Part shown: piece by piece, positions 43,354 through 44,621 of the stretch
How positions within the stretch are numbered: the stretch's first letter is position 1
How the letters are laid out: each line of letters begins with the position of its first letter
Source of the DNA: an uncultured Eubacterium sp.
Lineage (GTDB): Bacteria; Bacillota; Clostridia; Lachnospirales; Lachnospiraceae
DNA length: 44,621 nt
Reading direction: 5' to 3'
Assembly: GCA_949959185.1 (NCBI GenBank)
Contig: CATLIX010000027.1
Location: forward strand, 1 to 44,621
The notes under the pieces: model-generated
What the model saw: the letters and a program-made list of their open reading frames with translations, nothing else
Told to the model about the DNA's origin: nothing
Databases searched by the model: none
Made by a program: the position numbers and the translations under genes

Positions 43354-44400
43354 ATGGGTTTAGAAGCATATAAAGGAGTATATGTCTTTGCACAGCAGGT
43401 AGATAATGTATTAAGCGGAATTGCTTTTGAGCTGCTTGGCAAGGCAAAAGACCTGGCAAAAGATTTAAATACAGATGTAACAGCAGTACTGATTGGTTCA
43501 GACGTGAAAGGTCTGGCAGACCAGCTTGCAGAGTATGGCGCTGATAAGGTAATCGTTGTGGACGATCCGGAACTGAAAGAATACAGAACAGAGCCTTATA
43601 CCCATGCACTTGCATCTGTTATCAACGAATACAAACCGGAAATTATGCTGGTAGGCGCTACCGCAATCGGCCGTGACCTTGGCCCCCGCGTATCTGCAAG
43701 GGTAAAAACAGGTCTGACCGCAGACTGTACCGTACTGGAAATCGGCGATTTCCCGCTGAATCCTGTTCCGGGTAAAGAAGATGAGCAGAAACACAATCAG
43801 TTACTGATGACCCGTCCTGCATTCGGCGGCAATACCATTGCAACCATTGCATGTCCGGATAACCGTCCTCAGATGGCGACCGTACGTCCTGGCGTTATGC
43901 AGAAAATTGACCCCATTAAGGGTGCAAAAGCAAATGTGGTAGAGTACAATCCCGGATTTGCTCCTAATGATAAATACGTTGAAATCCTGAACGTGGTAAA
44001 GGCTGTAAAAGAAACAGAAGATATCATGGAAGCAAAGATTCTGGTGTCCGGCGGACGTGGAGTAGGAAGTGCAGAGAACTTCAAAATGCTGCAGGATCTG
44101 GCAGATGTAATCGGCGGAACCGTAAGCTGCTCCCGTGCAGTAGTGGAAAACGGATGGAAGCCGGTAGATTTGCAGGTAGGACAGACCGGTAAGACCGTTC
44201 GCCCGAACGTATACTTTGCAATCGGTATTTCCGGAGCAATCCAGCACGTGGCTGGTATGGAAGAAGCAGACATCATCATCGCAATCAACAAAGATGAAGA
44301 CGCTCCAATCTTTGACGTAGCTGACTATGGCGTAGTTGGAGATTTACATAAAGTTGTTCCGGCTCTGACAGAAGCACTGAAAGCTGAAATGGCAAAATAA
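43354..44400 (+). CDS. etfA: Electron transfer flavoprotein subunit alpha
   Basis: EtfA (348 aa from ATG 43354), the FAD-binding partner of EtfB. The N-terminal domain has VNYVFAQ-like VYVFAQQVDNVL and GLTADCTVL; the C-terminal FAD domain (about 200-348) includes ILVSGGRGVGSAENF, VSCSRAVVENGWKP, VGQTGKTVRPNVYFAIGISGAIQH and ITAINKDEDAPIF-type INKDEDAPIFDVADYGVVGD. An in-frame GTG at 43342 would add four residues; GGTGA 5 nt before ATG 43354 favours the latter. Last gene of the operon. Confidence 0.96.
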   Translation: MGLEAYKGVYVFAQQVDNVLSGIAFELLGKAKDLAKDLNTDVTAVLIGSDVKGLADQLAEYGADKVIVVDDPELKEYRTEPYTHALASVINEYKPEIMLVGATAIGRDLGPRVSARVKTGLTADCTVLEIGDFPLNPVPGKEDEQKHNQLLMTRPAFGGNTIATIACPDNRPQMATVRPGVMQKIDPIKGAKANVVEYNPGFAPNDKYVEILNVVKAVKETEDIMEAKILVSGGRGVGSAENFKMLQDLADVIGGTVSCSRAVVENGWKPVDLQVGQTGKTVRPNVYFAIGISGAIQHVAGMEEADIIIAINKDEDAPIFDVADYGVVGDLHKVVPALTEALKAEMAK

Positions 44401-44416
44401 TACATCTGAAACTATG

Positions 44417-44470
44417 ACAGGTGTGATTTCCGGTGATGATAAGTTCATAACCGGGGTCACACCTGTTTCT
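44417..44470 (+). terminator. Terminator of the butyryl-CoA operon
   Basis: ACAGGTGTGA (44417-44426) pairs with TCACACCTGT (44457-44466) and an inner CCGGT/ACCGG stem continues it, followed by TTTCTGATT. Long composite stem, weak T-run. Confidence 0.75.
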
Positions 44471-44472
44471 GA

Positions 44473-44591
44473 TTCTACAGGAAAGACCTTGCTACGCTAA
44501 TGTATGAAAGTGGCTGTCCACTTTTTTGTTCTCTTATAGGAAATACCGTGTTACTGAGAAGTGCTAAAGTATATAGATTTCCTATAAGAGA
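44473..44591 (+). repeat. Dispersed intergenic repeat, copy 3 with perfect 15-bp inverted repeat
   Basis: Left part (44473-44506) resembles 34366-34396. A hairpin AAAGTGG-CTGT-CCACTTT with six Ts (about 44508-44527) looks like a terminator. Then TCTCTTATAGGAAAT (44530-44544) and ATTTCCTATAAGAGA (44577-44591) form a perfect 15-bp inverted repeat around 32 bp. The left arm with ACCGTGTTAC also occurs at 4236. Confidence 0.65.
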
Positions 44592-44608
44592 AAGCCCACC
44601 GGGCGGGA

Positions 44609-44621
44609 TGCGCAGCTCGCG
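44609..44621 (+). repeat. Partial GC-rich leader repeat at the window edge
   Basis: TGCGCAGCTCGCG is identical to the left end of copy B at 13327-13339 and is cut off by the window end. Confidence 0.55.

Overview
The window looks like chromosome of a gut-type Lachnospiraceae (Clostridia, Bacillota). Supporting signs are the thl-hbd-bcd-etfBA butyryl-CoA operon, a YesM/YesN-type two-component system wrapped around a CUT1 sugar transporter, a YlmC/YmxH sporulation-family gene, GlpP antiterminator control of glycerol genes, strong AGGAGG ribosome sites and many TTGNNN-17-TATAAT promoters. No phage, integrase, transposase, CRISPR array, rRNA or tRNA was seen.

Region 1 (1-11072) is an amino-sugar/disaccharide locus: a GH94 phosphorylase that resembles N,N'-diacetylchitobiose phosphorylase, a phosphohexomutase, a sensor histidine kinase, a lipoprotein binding protein with two permeases (no ATPase in the window), an AraC-type response regulator and glucosamine-6-phosphate deaminase. 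Together they could import a beta-disaccharide such as (GlcNAc)2, split it with phosphate, isomerise the sugar-1-phosphate and feed glucosamine-6-P into glycolysis. NagA is not in the window.

Region 2 (11086-19484) has a CPBP membrane protease, a DUF2185-DUF4241 fusion, dnaE, pfkA, a TrmH-type rRNA methylase, a small conserved protein and a 65-residue peptide made of three near-identical 16-residue Cys-X6-Cys repeats. The peptide gene has its own consensus promoter, strong ribosome site and terminator, and is the most unusual gene here.

Region 3 (19793-28503) holds ahpC with a two-thioredoxin-fold partner, then glycerol use: glpP, a TetR regulator, glpK, glpF, and a three-gene glycerol-3-phosphate dehydrogenase-like set (GlpA-like, GlpB-like oxidoreductase, DUF1667). 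The glpP and glpD leaders both have an extended -10 promoter followed by a terminator hairpin, as expected for GlpP antitermination.

Region 4 (28264-30818) is housekeeping: ylmC/ymxH, nrdR, yqeG, rpiB, efp. Region 5 (30940-35633) is a second sugar locus: a divergent AraC regulator, two long tandem imperfect repeats with conserved hairpins, a sugar nucleotidyltransferase, a NahK-like N-acetylhexosamine 1-kinase and galE, a likely HexNAc salvage route. Region 6 (35809-38700) has MazG, a degenerate HD-GYP protein and a secreted SleB-type wall hydrolase. Region 7 (38877-44470) is the butyryl-CoA operon, without crotonase. Dispersed small repeats (a 51-bp GC-rich leader hairpin and an inverted-repeat element) occur in several intergenic gaps and at the right edge.
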